Source of the DNA: Mactra quadrangularis
Taxonomy: Eukaryota; Mollusca; Bivalvia; Venerida; Mactridae
DNA length: 64,000 bases
NCBI GenBank assembly: GCA_025267735.1
Contig: CM046298.1
Coordinates: 34,136,764 to 34,200,763, forward strand
Reading direction: 5' to 3'
Part shown: one piece after another, positions 35,475 to 47,700 of the stretch
Numbering within the stretch: the first letter of the stretch is position 1
Layout: each line of letters opens with the position of its first letter
Made by a program: the position numbers and the translations under genes
Notes under the pieces: model-generated
Databases searched by the model: none
What the model saw: the letters and a program-made list of their open reading frames with translations, nothing else
What the model was told of the DNA's origin: nothing

Positions 35475-36659
35475 ATGTTTCAAACACCAAGTGAAAAGTT
35501 TTATTCGAAGTTTGCTATCTTATTTGTAGTGTGTATCACCGCTATCATTTTAGTGACCTATTTTAGGACATTTTGGATAAATAAGGATATAAAGTACAGT
35601 GATTTTATAAATAGGTTAGTCGACAATGATACATATATGTTTACATACTCTAATCAACTTCTATTTAAGGCAGTAAGCGAAGCGAGGAGAAGGAATTGTT
35701 TAAATAAAACATTTAACTTTAACTATGGTGACTGCGAGATTCGTTATAAGTGTAACAGCTACAAATCTATCAGCGATTCAAATGTTTCATTGAGTTTTGA
35801 TGAAGTTCAGAATTTTAAAAATGAAAATGTCCGTTTGCCTGAGGGATGTTCAAAAAGATTCCCGGGTGCAGTTATAATTGGTGTTTTCAAGAGTGGAACG
35901 CGAGCTGTGATAGACTTTCTTGATATGAATCCAGAGGTTGTAATAAAGAGAGAAACTATCATCTCTTACGAGATTTCATATTTCGACAAGTATGCCGATA
36001 GAGGGGACGATTGGTATAAAGATCAAATGCCATATTCTTTGGACGATCAACTTACAGTTGAAAAATCACCAAGTTATTTTACTAGTATGCAGGCACCTCG
36101 TAGACTACACGATTTCAACAGAGATATGAAACTTATTCTTATTGTACGGGATTCGACCGAACGGGTTTTATCCCATTTGACGTTCGAAAAAGTTTTAATT
36201 GAAACTAAGTATGAAAATAATGTGAATAATTGTTTATTTAAATTTGACCCTCTTAGGAATCGAACCGTTTTGAACACTAATTGTTTTGCTGTTAAATATT
36301 CCGTCTACGACGAACCAATGCAACGATATTTGAAATATTTTCCGTTGAAACAGATTCTTATTATTGATGGAGCCGAGTTCATGACATCACCATGCCGAAT
36401 ATTAAAGCAAGTTGAGGATTTTTTACGTTTGAAACATTATATAAATTGTGAGGATTTTGTGTATAATAAAGAGAAAAACATATTTTGTTTACGTAATCAG
36501 ACGACAAACAAATCAGCAAGTTGTTACAGCAGAACTCGTGGTCGTACACGTGAACTTTCATCCAAATTTGAATCTATACGAAAACAATTACAACCATATT
36601 TCAAATCTCATAATGAACGATTTTTCTCCATGATTGGACGGAAATTTGATTGGACGTAA
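35475..36659 (+). CDS. Heparan sulfate glucosamine 3-O-sulfotransferase-like, intronless
   Basis: Family enzymes move sulfate from PAPS to the 3-OH of glucosamine in heparan sulfate, in the Golgi. 394 aa in one exon; an in-frame TGA lies 6 nt before the ATG, so the start is fixed. Type II layout: short cytosolic tail, membrane segment about 13-30, stem, then sulfotransferase domain about 128-394. The 5'-phosphosulfate loop is IIGVFKSGTRA (134-144, Lys139). The 3'-phosphate site is IVRDSTERVLS (223-233, Arg225 and Ser233). The family C-terminal block is present: YNKEKNIFC at 330-338, Cys350, GRTR at 356-359, final F-D-W-T. Five N-glycosylation sequons: N77, N103, N262, N341, N345. In the catalytic E-x-H-F-F-D motif this protein has E166-I-S-Y-F-D171, so the His is Ser168. 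Substrate is unknown, and a divergent subfamily is likely. The lack of introns suggests an intronless lineage or retrocopy. Confidence 0.88.
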   Translation: MFQTPSEKFYSKFAILFVVCITAIILVTYFRTFWINKDIKYSDFINRLVDNDTYMFTYSNQLLFKAVSEARRRNCLNKTFNFNYGDCEIRYKCNSYKSISDSNVSLSFDEVQNFKNENVRLPEGCSKRFPGAVIIGVFKSGTRAVIDFLDMNPEVVIKRETIISYEISYFDKYADRGDDWYKDQMPYSLDDQLTVEKSPSYFTSMQAPRRLHDFNRDMKLILIVRDSTERVLSHLTFEKVLIETKYENNVNNCLFKFDPLRNRTVLNTNCFAVKYSVYDEPMQRYLKYFPLKQILIIDGAEFMTSPCRILKQVEDFLRLKHYINCEDFVYNKEKNIFCLRNQTTNKSASCYSRTRGRTRELSSKFESIRKQLQPYFKSHNERFFSMIGRKFDWT

Positions 36660-36715
36660 TCTACGTCTGCTTGCATTTTGGACACAAAAGGTTTACTGAC
36701 CGAAATGGCTGAGAT

Positions 36716-37175
36716 TAGGGGTGTAACAATACGGTAAAAACCGTATTGCAATATATTGCAATACACGAAACCCGTATTGCAATATATTGCAATATATTGC
36801 AATACATATTGTTCTTTGCGCATACATGCATAGCATGAATTAATGCACGTGCATCGTCTTTATTTGATCAACATTGTACACAGATATTTGTATTTTCAAA
36901 CGATCTACACATATTATGCTAATGTTTGAATAAGTTAGAAAAAAGGTTTTGAATGGACTTTTAAAGATAATTATTCTCTTACTTAACGAAAAATATTTCA
37001 AGTTTCCGAACACATTTTAACATCTATTCAAACATTTAAATTTCAGACTCAGATAAGAACAATCAATTTAGAATATAACTAGAAAAACCGGTTCAGTAAA
37101 AAACGAACCAGTTAAAAACCGTCATAAGTCGTATTGCAATATTAACCGGTATATCGGTTAACCGTAACACCCCTA
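36716..37175. mobile_element. hAT MITE with perfect 8-bp target duplication
   Basis: TAGGGGTGTAACAATACGGT at left and AACCGTAACACCCCTA at right; GCTGAGAT occurs immediately outside both ends (36708-36715, 37176-37183). Inner ATTGCAATATATTGCAATA repeats. 460 bp, no coding capacity. It begins 57 bp after the sulfotransferase stop, so it may lie in the 3' UTR. Confidence 0.92.
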
Positions 37176-37644
37176 GCTGAGATATCTAAAGACCTAATTC
37201 GGAACTCCATTTTTTGGGGGTTTTCTATCCGAGCTCAGGCGGTAGACCTACAAACTTAGTGTCTCACGCATTTTTGCTGAAAAGCATGAAACACAGATAA
37301 AATTGATTCATATTGTTTAATAATATCATGTTAAATAATATTTTTATTGTAAAGTCTTAAAGTTTGTTTGTACCGCAGCGTAAACCCAAACATTTGAATT
37401 CCGGAATCCTAGTTAGATCCAACGACAGAGGGTCTGAAGATCTGTGAACAACTGTAAAAATGCCAGAACCTTCTAGATACTAAAAAAATGACACTGTTAA
37501 ACATTTTCCTAATCTTACGATACATGTCGACGTTATCTAGTTAATTAAAATTCAAAGTTTAACCATGGGGCTATACAATACAGGACCGTGGCTAAACAAT
37601 AAAAATCTTTAAGATACAATGTGTATAGTATGTATAAACATTAT

Positions 37645-38302
37645 CAAGTTTTATTCAACTGTCAGTGGCGCATACAATAACCCACTGATTTAAATACAGT
37701 CCAACCTGTGAACAACGGCCGGCCAAGGGAAAAGAGAAAAGTGGCCTTTGTTCACAGGTGGCCTTTGTTCGGAGGGAGGAACAAACGGGCCATGTTTCGT
37801 TAGACTTGAGAGACAGAGTTCATAATTAACATGAATTAATCATTAAAATTGTTTTTATTTTCAACCTTAATTCATTATTCACATTATCATTATTGAATTT
37901 GTGACAATAAACGAAAAAGAAATTGAACAAAGAATGACTAAAACAAAGAAATCAGTGATTTTTTGTTTGCAGCTACATTTCATGCTATGCCCTCAACATT
38001 AACAATTGCACTCTACAAAGTCTCACTACTCTGACCTTTTGTATAGTATTTCTATCTTATCCCAGTTGCCAAATTACCTGTATACAGTGGTCACAGTTGA
38101 ACGAATTTAGCATGAATTGATAATTAAAATTGTTTTTATTTTCCACCTTTATTCATTATTCACATTATCATATTGTACTTCATATATCCCCGTTTATAGA
38201 TATGAATAACTTTTTTATCGATAGGAAGTACAGAAATAATTTTGTGAGCATTTAAATCATCGGGGTTAATGTATGCACCACTAACAGTTGAATGAAATTT
38301 AC
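37645..38302. mobile_element. MITE family D, enlarged by an insertion
   Basis: The left end TTCAACTGTCAGTGGCGCAT and the right part TCGGGGTTAATGTATGCACC then CAGTTGAATGAAATTT match family D. The extra 500 bp starts TACAGTCCAACCTGTGAACA and includes a direct repeat (37816-37893, 38098-38170). Confidence 0.55.
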
Positions 38303-38526
38303 CAATGTTTTTTTGCATGATTTTGATTTCCAGAGAAAATCATTACTATTTTGTATATATATTATGCATGTACGTGTACATATGTTTTCATATTTTTGTA
38401 CTAGAATTTATTTGGATAATTTTACACTCGTTCTTATTTCAATGTTTAAATAAAGTTTACAAATACGTGGGCACCTATTGTGCTTTCCTTTTCCATTGAA
38501 TTTCAATCTTTCGTTTGTAGCTTGTA

Positions 38527-39536
38527 CGAGGGGTGATTGGAAAGTTCGAGGAATTTATTTATTAATGGTACATGGGATAACATAGGAAAAAATAAAATAC
38601 ATCATTCTGTACGTATACCAAAGACTGATATAAAGTCCAAATATTTTCTTGATACATTGGAAAATAAAGTTTTCATGAAACATTTTACAACACTAGTATA
38701 CCGTACTTGAAGCACGCCGACGTCATCATTGGGTTACTTAAACGTCGAAGTCAAGTTTCCTATTTACTGTCTGCACATAATCACCACCTATTTCCATACA
38801 CTTTCTATGGCTTTGTACCCACAGATTAAATGTAACCTTAAGTATTCCTCACTGAATGAATAAATAATTCTCTTGTGCAATACAGCACACTGTAAGCCAT
38901 CAATCCTTATATAGTTGGTTCTCCACTCACGCTGCCTTTCCAACAGTTACTGTCAGTGTCAGTTGACCTCATCTTTCTTCATCAAATACCCATGCTCTAC
39001 CTTCCCTGAACCTCTGGTGCCATTTGTAGACAATTGGTTTTTTTTCACATGTTGGTAATGTATCAGCAGTTTAATATGTTTAAGCGTATCTGCAGGTGAC
39101 AAATTGAGTCAAACACAACAATTTATGACTGCACCAAACTCAAAATCATTTGTTGACGTCATTCGTTGTTTCGAAGCCACGACTCTAAAATCTCTGCTAT
39201 GAAATAACCATTCAAAAGAATTTCATGAAACTTTCAGGAAATTATTTCCAGACGTCACGCTTGTGTAATTAATGTTGGCGCATAATTCGTACCAAAATTG
39301 AGTGCGTAATACCATGTTTAATGTTTAAAAAATAGGTGAAAAATAGCGTGCTTCAAGTGACCAAACAGTGGTTGCTATGGATACCATTTATTCTTTCTAC
39401 ATATTGATAATCTGTTCACCAATATAATTTTTAAAACGCAAATGAATTGTTTAACACTTACTTGAGCTTTAATGTCATTTGACAAAGGAATAGATATTTT
39501 AGAAAGGAATTCCGCGAATTTATCAATCACCCCTCG
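38527..39536. mobile_element. mariner-type element, deletion derivative
   Basis: CGAGGGGTGATTGGAAAGTT at left and inverted ATCACCCCTCG at right, both with flanking TA; 1010 bp. It contains a broken mariner transposase on the minus strand. Confidence 0.85.
38738..39162 (-). pseudogene. mariner transposase pseudogene (N- and C-terminal parts only)
   Basis: Minus strand: M-T-S-T-N-D-F-E-F-G-A-V-I-N, a stop, then LSPADTLKHIKLL, KWHQRFREGRAWVFDEER and, in another frame, RKCMEIGGDYVQT ending VNRKLDFDV and TAA. These are the start, HTH linker and C-terminus of mariner transposases. Most of the DDD catalytic core is deleted. Confidence 0.82.
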
Positions 39537-40893
39537 TACATAGGTTTACAACGAATTTGTCGACTTCTTCAGTGATTAAGTTGTTCAGTTTCACAGCAGA
39601 CGGAGTCATGTAAGATGGACAGTTAATCTAACATATCATTCTGAGTATGCACCAGTGCTAGCTACACTCTTATACTGACCCTGCAGGTCAAGCCAACTTG
39701 TCCACAAAAAAAGATAGATGGTCGGTAGCTAACACAGTAATTTATCACGAAAATATTAAAGTGATTTGGACTATTCAGGCAGGTTTCGACACCTTAAACA
39801 TTTGTTAAATAACCGACGCGTATCAAGCTACGCATTTTCTAACCCAGGGGTTAGATCGAGAATCTTGATTACCTTTGGATGCGATAACGTATGAATTAAT
39901 GAACATGCGTCAAAGGCAACACCTGATTTCAGAAGGTAGACAACTCTCGCTTGAATGTTACTTGTATAAGAGTTTTAAGAGTTATTTCCCTTGTTAGGTT
40001 TTCTAAAAGATTTGTATTGTTACCATAGGAAAGCTTCTATAGCAACGGTAATCATTCAGAATAATAATGATTTAGTACACACATTTTAAAATGTCATTTA
40101 ATTCGATGATTTAAAGGTAGTGGAAGTAAGTTGATGAGAATTTTGACAATAGTTTGAGTCATACAGCTTGTTTCTTGTAAACAAAATGATTTTAAACATG
40201 ACTGGTTCCATTAAAGACCAATACTTTGTGTGAAACAGTATAACATTTTAAAGGTTTACTCACTTTAAACATATTTTTATTGACTTTTCAACTTATACAA
40301 TTTACAATGTATATATGCACTATTTATTATAAATGTTGAATGTAAAAAATGGTCTGTTTAAATCAGTAAAAAGACATTCTTGCATCACCTCATTCACATT
40401 AAGGTTTTGTGACCCCGGTCCGGATTCCTGGTAGTGGCAAATCATGAAAACTCGACACATATTAATTGTAGATTTTGTTTCTGTAGGTAGAGTAATTGTC
40501 GAGTCTTTATTGAAGGGTAAGCGAATTCTGAACAGTAAAAAAGAGTGCAGTAAAGTTTGTAAGGCAAGTTGGCTACTGCAAGTAACAATTTAAATGTTGA
40601 TAAATGATGTAAAACAACTTTATATTTAAAAAAAAATCTAAATCCCACTAGGACCGATGGAGTCATTTTCAGGTTGGGATAGGAGAGGTAATCATTTGAT
40701 GAAAAGATATCAATAATTTTCTAAATCTGGTTATAAGCCAAAAATCGCGTTATTTTCAAAACTTTTGAATAATGATTATTTGAAGGACTAAGCCCCCTTG
40801 ACTACCACTGTTCCTGCCAACTTTCTTTCGAGTTGACTTTATACATGTTTGTGTTAAGACTTGAATAGGGGTAAGAAATCACGCAAAACATCA

Positions 40894-40968
40894 TTCGGAA
40901 CTACCTCGGCGATCTTCTACGCAGATAAACAGCATATCTTCGTAGAAGATCGCTGAGGTTGTTCCGAA
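40894..40968. repeat. Near-perfect 28-bp hairpin
   Basis: Arms 40894-40921 and 40941-40968 match in 26 of 28 positions with a 19-nt loop. The outer part TTCGGAACTACCTCGGC resembles the CATTCGGAACTCCTCGGC module of the MITEs at 55696 and 60481. Confidence 0.9.
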
Positions 40969-41067
40969 AAGCAAAAACCCAGACGTCATAATTGTACAAA
41001 ATTGTAGAACCAAAGATTTGTATCTCTTTGACTTTCCTCAAATACCTAAATTTTCTCAATGATTATA

Positions 41068-41311
41068 CAGTGCCCTCCAAAAGTTTTTGGACAGTTGATA
41101 TTTGAGAAAAACTGATTATGCATAACACAAGTAAATAAACTATCATTAGACCTTATTCATGTAACACTGTTAAAATCATATCTTAATAAACTAATCAATG
41201 CTGACTTTAGAATTTGCTCAGGTAACTCTTTATTCTTTATATTCATAAATAAAGATATATCAGTTTATCTTAAAACATACGATTTTGTCCAAGAACTTTT
41301 GGAGGGCACTG
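41068..41311. mobile_element. TA-flanked Tc1/mariner-type MITE
   Basis: CAGTGCCCTCCAAAAGTTTT and the inverse at right with one mismatch, TA on both sides, 244 bp. A solo end of a similar sequence (CACTGCCCTCCAAAGTTCC) occurs at 134-152. Confidence 0.9.
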
Positions 41312-43232
41312 TATTAAAAGACGGGCTTGTATTGAAATTCTAAGTGCACTTTCTTCAGGGGCGAATTTGTATTCTGTGAGGATGTTTTAATCAGTAATCA
41401 TTTTCCATTCAAAGGACAACTCTCCGCTGCGGTTATTACCTTTTATTGAATCAATAAACTTGTAGCAAAGCGTGACGTAAGTTGGCCTACTGCGAGGAGT
41501 TTGATTTTAAAAAAAGGCGGTCATTGATCAAAATATATTTCCCGCGCTTTTTAGAAGATACAATATAGTTCGAAAAAAATTGGATAAGACCTCTTGTCTT
41601 CCATACTGAGTTCGCCAATGGAGTGTTTTTCACACACGAAATTCGATCACTTCGATGGTGTCAGTATAGCTAAGACAACTAATGATCCGTGCTTAGATCT
41701 GCTCTTTTGAAGGTCAAACGACGTGCGACTAATCCCAAGTATGTATTTAAATGTTACGTGAATTTTTAATTCTTAAGCGGCATACAGAGATCTGTAAAAA
41801 GCCTTGAAAGTCCTCCTGTCAGTGACTTCATTACATGATTAAAAAACGTTACAGTCAAACTTGAGCAAGTGGTCACCTGACGTTAGTAGTATCCAAGTTT
41901 AGCAGTCATAGAAAAGAACCGCTACGTTATTGTTCTCATTTACAAACGAACTTATCAACTATCTTTCATTATAAAATGGAATTCATTGTGAGGCTACTTA
42001 AAGCCATTATGTATAAAGATAAGTTCATTTATAGCAGACTTGAAAACTGTCTTACAACCGTGAAGTTATCACAATATAACGTGCATTAGGGACACAATAA
42101 ACTTGTCAAACTATTTTGCTTTCTAAAATTTAAGTTTGACAAAATGCCTATTTTTAAAAGAAGGGGATCATTTTATGAGCAAACTATATTCATTTTTTGT
42201 ATCTTTTGACTATATATGATTCAAAATAGTTTAAATGCTGAATTGTTTCATTTGGAGGAATAATTTTACTATCACAAAACTTCGTCTTAAACATACATGT
42301 ACTTTGATCAAAACTATTGTTTTAAGCACCGACAACTATTAAAAAGTTCTTCTAATTGAAAATGTTTGAAATATACAAATGTATATTTTCATTGCATTCC
42401 ATGGACAGTGTTACTTTTGATAATATGGCTTTAATATAGGTTTGTCTGTATACAGATTTTTGATGTTATGAAAAAACTAATCTGATACAAATATACGGAT
42501 TTTTTTTGTTATGTAAATTTATACAAATTATTATTTTATTAAATATTTGCCTTTTCAAAAGTCACATAAGCGTTTCCTATTCAATGACCATTGAGAGGTG
42601 ATGATTTTCCACTCTCCTTAACTCCTTACAATCCGATTATACATGTATTTATCAAATTCTTATATGCACATGCTTGTACAGACCAAAAGACATACCAGAC
42701 ACGTGCTAGATTGTTTATCCTAGAATATTACACGTGTAGTGAAATCCACTATACTTTATATATTCATTTTTCATGTATTCTGTACATGAACTGAATTTCG
42801 ATCTTGAAGTGACAACGTCAGTTTTAACAAATTTGAAAATCGGATTATTTTTTTATAAATACGTGATATTGGAAAATGAATTACTTTCAATTACAAGAAT
42901 GGGTTAAAACCTCATTCAGCCGTTGCATTATAATTCTTTCGTTTATTTTAATATAAAAACTATAATTTGTAAAACTATTCTATAATTTACGTTTCAGACT
43001 ATATATTCTTAAATGTGTAATTTGAAGATCCAAATCTTTAACATTATTTTTCGAGTCGAAACATTGAGTGCAATACTTTAACCAAAATGTTATAGGACGA
43101 GTTCGTTTAAAGATGATTTCAATGGATTTTATACCTATCCTTAAGGAAAATTGTATTTAAATTATAAAATAAATTGGATAAATTTTATTGTGGTTATACA
43201 ATTAAGATCGGAACACCTATGTGATTTTAACT

Positions 43233-43915
43233 ATGCCATTTTTACCGACAATAAAAGACGGTGGGTTAGTGACGAGTGTCCCACAAAAGACCGTAATTTT
43301 ACCGCCTGGTGTTGAAACTACAAGAAGAAAAAAGACGCAACGGACTTTACTGGAAATATCACAAAACATACCGTCTGTCCGAAATGACGATCCTAAAAAC
43401 GTGAGGACGCGGTCTTATGACCCTGCTTCCGGTGATGAAAACGATGATCGACGGAGCAGGAAGAAGGCTAAAACTGACCGTAGTAGAAGCATGGGGAGAA
43501 ATGATCCCACACAAAACTTGCGAAAAATTCACGATAAACATTATGGAAATGTACAAAATAAAAACGGTGCTCCGCAAGAACTATCTCCGAAGAATCATCC
43601 AGGAGTTTTCGGTAACAACCGGCACCATGTTCGTTTTGATAGTGAATCCGATGAGTCTTTTGGAAAGAAGGATTTACGCGATAGACAACAATTTATGGCG
43701 ACTTCTTCTCCAAAACATTCCAAGGGTCACGCTAGCCGTGACATTCCTACATCTACGACATCAGATAATAAATACAATAGGGGACAGCATGAAGGATCTC
43801 CAACTAGCCCTAGACGTCAACCCCCACCAGGGACACATCTTGCCAGACTTGAAGCAGCTCGATACAGGGCTAGAATCTGGGCTGAAACTTACTCTGATCC
43901 TGGACCAAATGATAA
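43233..43915 (+). CDS. Putative first coding exon A, disordered, RVxF-type motif (gene body off-window)
   Basis: Protein not recognised. An open frame starts at the ATG (M-P-F-L-P-T-I-K-D-G-G) and runs 227 codons plus two bases to a perfect GTAAGT donor (phase 2). An upstream GTG in the same frame is not a likely eukaryotic start. The product is highly charged and low in hydrophobic residues, with basic clusters (TRRKKTQ, RRSRKKAKTDRSRS), several S-P sites and HHVRFDSESDESF, which fits the broad PP1-docking pattern. A helical LARLEAARYRARIWAETY lies near its end. Length, charge and lack of stops against an AT-rich background favour real coding. The exon phase equals that of the exons at 53016 and 55422. 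Confidence 0.65.
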
Positions 43916-43950
43916 GTAAGTGTCTTATTTACTATTTATAAATATATATC

Positions 43951-44330
43951 ATGGCGGATCCAATATTTCTATTTACTGGGACCGGGCGGAAAATTCTAGT
44001 AAGGGGGAATGAGTTGGTCGTAAGGGCATCTGGTCAAGGGCAAAGCCCTGACCAGGGGTCCAGCGGGCGGCGGCGCCACAAAACTCATCAGTTTTGGTCA
44101 TTTCTAAGAGATTCGGGCTTATTTCCAGAACCTCAACTATCCTTTCCCAGGGTATACAATAAAAAACCATCTAGATATACATTTTTTTGACATTTGTATA
44201 TATATTTTCCTGTAGAGATCATATTTCATGATTAAAACAAGACTTTGCTTTGGCTATTTTGGGGGGCGGGACGTAAGTCGGGTCGGCTGTAATCGCCTTT
44301 GTATATCCATATTTATGTACGAGAATTAGC
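43951..44330 (+). repeat. Dispersed repeat, copy 1 (GGGTCCAG / GGGGGGC type)
   Basis: Shares CCCTGACCNGGGGTCCAG, a segment around TCATTTCTAAG, ATATTTCATGATTNA and TTTTGGGGGGCG with 57590-58015. Starts 35 bp after the donor of exon A. Confidence 0.6.
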
Positions 44331-44334
44331 GAAC

Positions 44335-44395
44335 ACATATCGAGTATTCAAATCAGTGGGGTTAATGTATCCGCCGCTAATAGTTGAATAGAATT
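44335..44395. mobile_element. MITE family D fragment
   Basis: CAAATCAGTGGGGTTAATGT and TAGTTGAATAGAATTT match the right half of family D. Confidence 0.55.
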
Positions 44396-45261
44396 TAAAA
44401 GCATCGAATGTTACATTGTATTGTGGTTGTAATCATAGAAAAAGATATATATTGGAATATTTATGTAGTCTTTTTGTACCTATAAGGATTTATTCCTAAT
44501 TCAAAGTAGCTAGTCATTATTTGTTTACTATTCACTATGGTTGTTGTTAAGATGTGCATAAAATGTAGTCAAGTGTGAAATCAAGTAAACGTTTGTTTCA
44601 TGTATGAATTTAACTTTTAAACAATATATTATTTAAATAATTATGCCGCGTATGATATAGCATGAACTTCACTATACTCAAACGCATAATACAATCTCTT
44701 GTTTAACATTAAAGAATATCTAGAGCTCATTAGTTATATAACCCTTTTCTTGATATTTAGATTGGACTTCTATGATATCACCACATTATGTTTAATAATA
44801 CAGAAATTAAATCACAGTTGCGAGACTATCTTACCACAAGATACAAAACTATGAAATGTAACCCTATAATTTATTCATATGGCGGATGAACAAAATTCAC
44901 GAATGACAATTAAAATTGGACATATGTTTAATCCCCATATGAACAAATTTTGAAAATCTAAGACTTCCCATGCAAATGATCTGTCGATATACTTTTATGT
45001 TAAACAGAAAATATGCTATAAAGAGTGCATAATTTACAACTAACACAATTGCACTGTATATTGTATTACAAATATCTGCCGTATTGCATCAGTCAATATA
45101 TAAATGAATGAAGTACATTTCAATCGATTTATTTGTAAGTAAAAGTACAGGCCTTGTAGGCATGAATGCAAATACAAATACACTTTCTTTGATTTACAAT
45201 CGTTTAATGTCAATTCTTTCCGCACTTGGTACTCAAGCGGTTGACATCGCCGATTTCCGTT

Positions 45262-45575
45262 TACTTCGTAAGATACACAGCCGTAAAACACCGGGTGTTT
45301 CCGTACCCATGTAAGGAAACACAGTCGGTCGACATCGGGATTTTCCGTATCATTGTTAAAATTTACATTCGTAAAACTTCGGATATTTCCGTGTCCTTCT
45401 TAAAGTTTGCATTCGTAAAACAACGGGTGTTTCCGTGTCCTTCTTAAAGTTTACATTCGTAAAACATCGGGTGTTTCAGTGTCCTTATAAAGTTTACATT
45501 CGTAAAACATCGGGTATATCCGTGTCCTTCTTAAAGTTTACATTCGCAAAACATCCGGGGGTTTCCGTATCCACG
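45262..45575. repeat. 44-bp tandem repeat, about 5 good plus degenerate units
   Basis: Units of the type TTTACATTCGTAAAACATCG followed by GGTGTTTCCGTGTCCTTCTTAAAG. Divergence rises toward the left end. Confidence 0.88.
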
Positions 45576-47230
45576 TTCGTATTAAGTGTGTTTCATTATT
45601 TTACAACGAAAGTCTATATTTACACCCGATAATGCAAAGAGCCACTTGACATTATCAACATCTGTATTTTGTACAAATAACTTTCTTCTCGTTTACCTCC
45701 TTGAAAAACGTAATTAATCAAATATTGAAATGTATATTTAGTCGTAACTAAGGCAGAAAGACAAACAGTTTTAAATCTCCTGTATTTGTATACATCAAAA
45801 AGATACCGTACCTGATTGAATAGCTGATTCAAATTACTGAACGAACTAGCATGAAAGAGTTAAAGAGAAATACTTGTTTGCAAATCATTGATAATGGTCT
45901 ATAGGAACATATTCTGACGCGCTTGTGTCAAGAACGTAGAAAGCACCTGGTCTTATAATCTGTACGTATCAAGTACGAATCATAGTTCCAATTTATGTGG
46001 AACATTACGGCCTCGTAGAGGAGTTCCGATTGGTTCCAATTAAACATATCAAAACTTAACATAACATATTCTTTATTTGGCATCAAATGTACAATTTATA
46101 GCCTATAGAAACATAACAAGAATGGAACGCGTTTTAGTCTAACCTTTATGGGGGCTCTCACGGTTATCTGAGAAGTGTTTAACGAGCAGTAAAAACCGAG
46201 AAGCTCCGCATGCAGGGAACAAATCAAAACCGATTTCATAAAAGAGCGCACACTTCGTTGTGCGCTCAATAATACAACATAAAATAGTAACAAGCGTGTA
46301 TTTACACGATACATAAAAGAAACTAATGTCTGAGCAAATTAGACTGGTAGGTTTTGTGTGAAACAAAACCAACTTCTAAGTGGTTTTGTTGCGTTGTTGA
46401 AGCAAGGTACCATACTGCAGCTATGTTTATATAGTTTATGATGTTGTCTGAGCTGTCATGTCTTTGGACCTGGTAGTTTTTGACCCTGCCTGTTTTGAGT
46501 CAGAGTTAAAGAATTCAATATTGTTCCTAGAAACTTTCTCTTGAATATTAACGTATTGTACAGGAAATGATGTGTAGGCGTATTTAGCGGGGGGGGGGGG
46601 GTCAGGGGGTCAGAATTGATTAAATTTGTTTCATTTTCTTAATTTTAAAGATCAAACAAATGAATTATCACGACTGTTTTTATGATATTCCATTTCCATA
46701 TGAGAACCGTGACATCGAACAACGGCGAGTTTAAGAACGTGTCGTTGTCAAGTACTAGTGTTAGACCTACACAAAGTGCACAAATAACATTGGTCTGTAC
46801 AATGCACCAATCTGTATTAAAATAATTAAGTTTTTACAATATGAAATTTGTAATTCTATTATTTATTGAGAAAGTGGTACCTAGGGGTATCTACAAATTA
46901 TCACCCCTTTGATCTTTCTTACATAACTTAGAAATACATGTTGCATACATATCACTCTTTCATATTAATTAAAATAATAGAAAGAATTCAAACTCCAGCA
47001 TATTTTATACATGTAGTTGTTTTTAGTTTTTTTTAGGTTTTTCATACGTTTCATATGAAATACAAAATAATATAGAGGTTTTACGTGATTTTTGCAATAG
47101 TGAATTTACCAAACCAAAAAAATGTAAGTAAATTAAAACACTACTTTAACTATTATTTGCCATTGTCTTAGTAACTGTATAATTACTTACATGGTGTGAC
47201 TTTGATATTACCAGTACGTATGAGTACATA

Positions 47231-47400
47231 TGTAGGAGAAGCAGTCCAGTGATAGGACGTGCTCCATAGGGAATATAGCGATCCTGAGTTTGTGTCCCAT
47301 TAATGGTACTGAAAATTTCTTCAAGCAATAAATATACTTGGGGTTGGCTAACCTCAGTCAAAGTTAGAACTCAGTACAAGGGACACCATTTTAAAAGACG
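47231..47400 (+). mobile_element. SINE family B copy
   Basis: TAGGAGAAGCAGTCCAGTGA with GGTACTGAAAATTTCTTCAA; diverged. Confidence 0.6.
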
Positions 47401-47461
47401 TTTGGTTTGCAACGTCTGAGCGAATATCGTCTCTGTTATTCAGAATCTGTCCAGTAGAGCC

Positions 47462-47700
47462 CGCCTGGCTTGCTCAGTCAGTAGCACGCATTTCTTTGAT
47501 CGAGGGGGTCGACCATTGGTTTGAGCATACTGTCGTGGAGATTTGTGATGAAATAATTTTTTAATGGCCACTCTACCTCCTACCACTGATTCTCACGGAA
47601 TTACATGTATGGAACTAGTTAACAACTAAATTCAGAGATTTAGCCTTTCCTATACTGTAGTGATCTGACCTATACAACGTGTTGCTACGGTGTGCTTAGG
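47462..47700 (+). mobile_element. SINE family A copy with tRNA-like head
   Basis: GCCTGGCTTGCTCAGTCAGT (A box), then GTGATGAAATAATTTTTTAA, CTACCACTGATTCT and end ACAACGTGTTGCTACG. It runs directly into a family B copy. Confidence 0.75.

Larger units (their letters stand above)
39540..43232. other. Intergenic, largely featureless
   Basis: Apart from the hairpin at 40894-40968 and the MITE at 41068-41311, nothing supported. It should include the promoter of the 43233 exon. Confidence 0.5.

Noticed and set aside
43417..43941. 174-residue plus-strand frame overlapping exon A
   Set aside because: Shadow of the exon A frame; no donor or domain of its own, and exon A has better composition and a perfect donor.
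45226..45632. Plus-strand frames with VFPYP/VFPCP-like repeats
   Set aside because: Products of the 44-bp tandem array crossing frames; no conserved protein.
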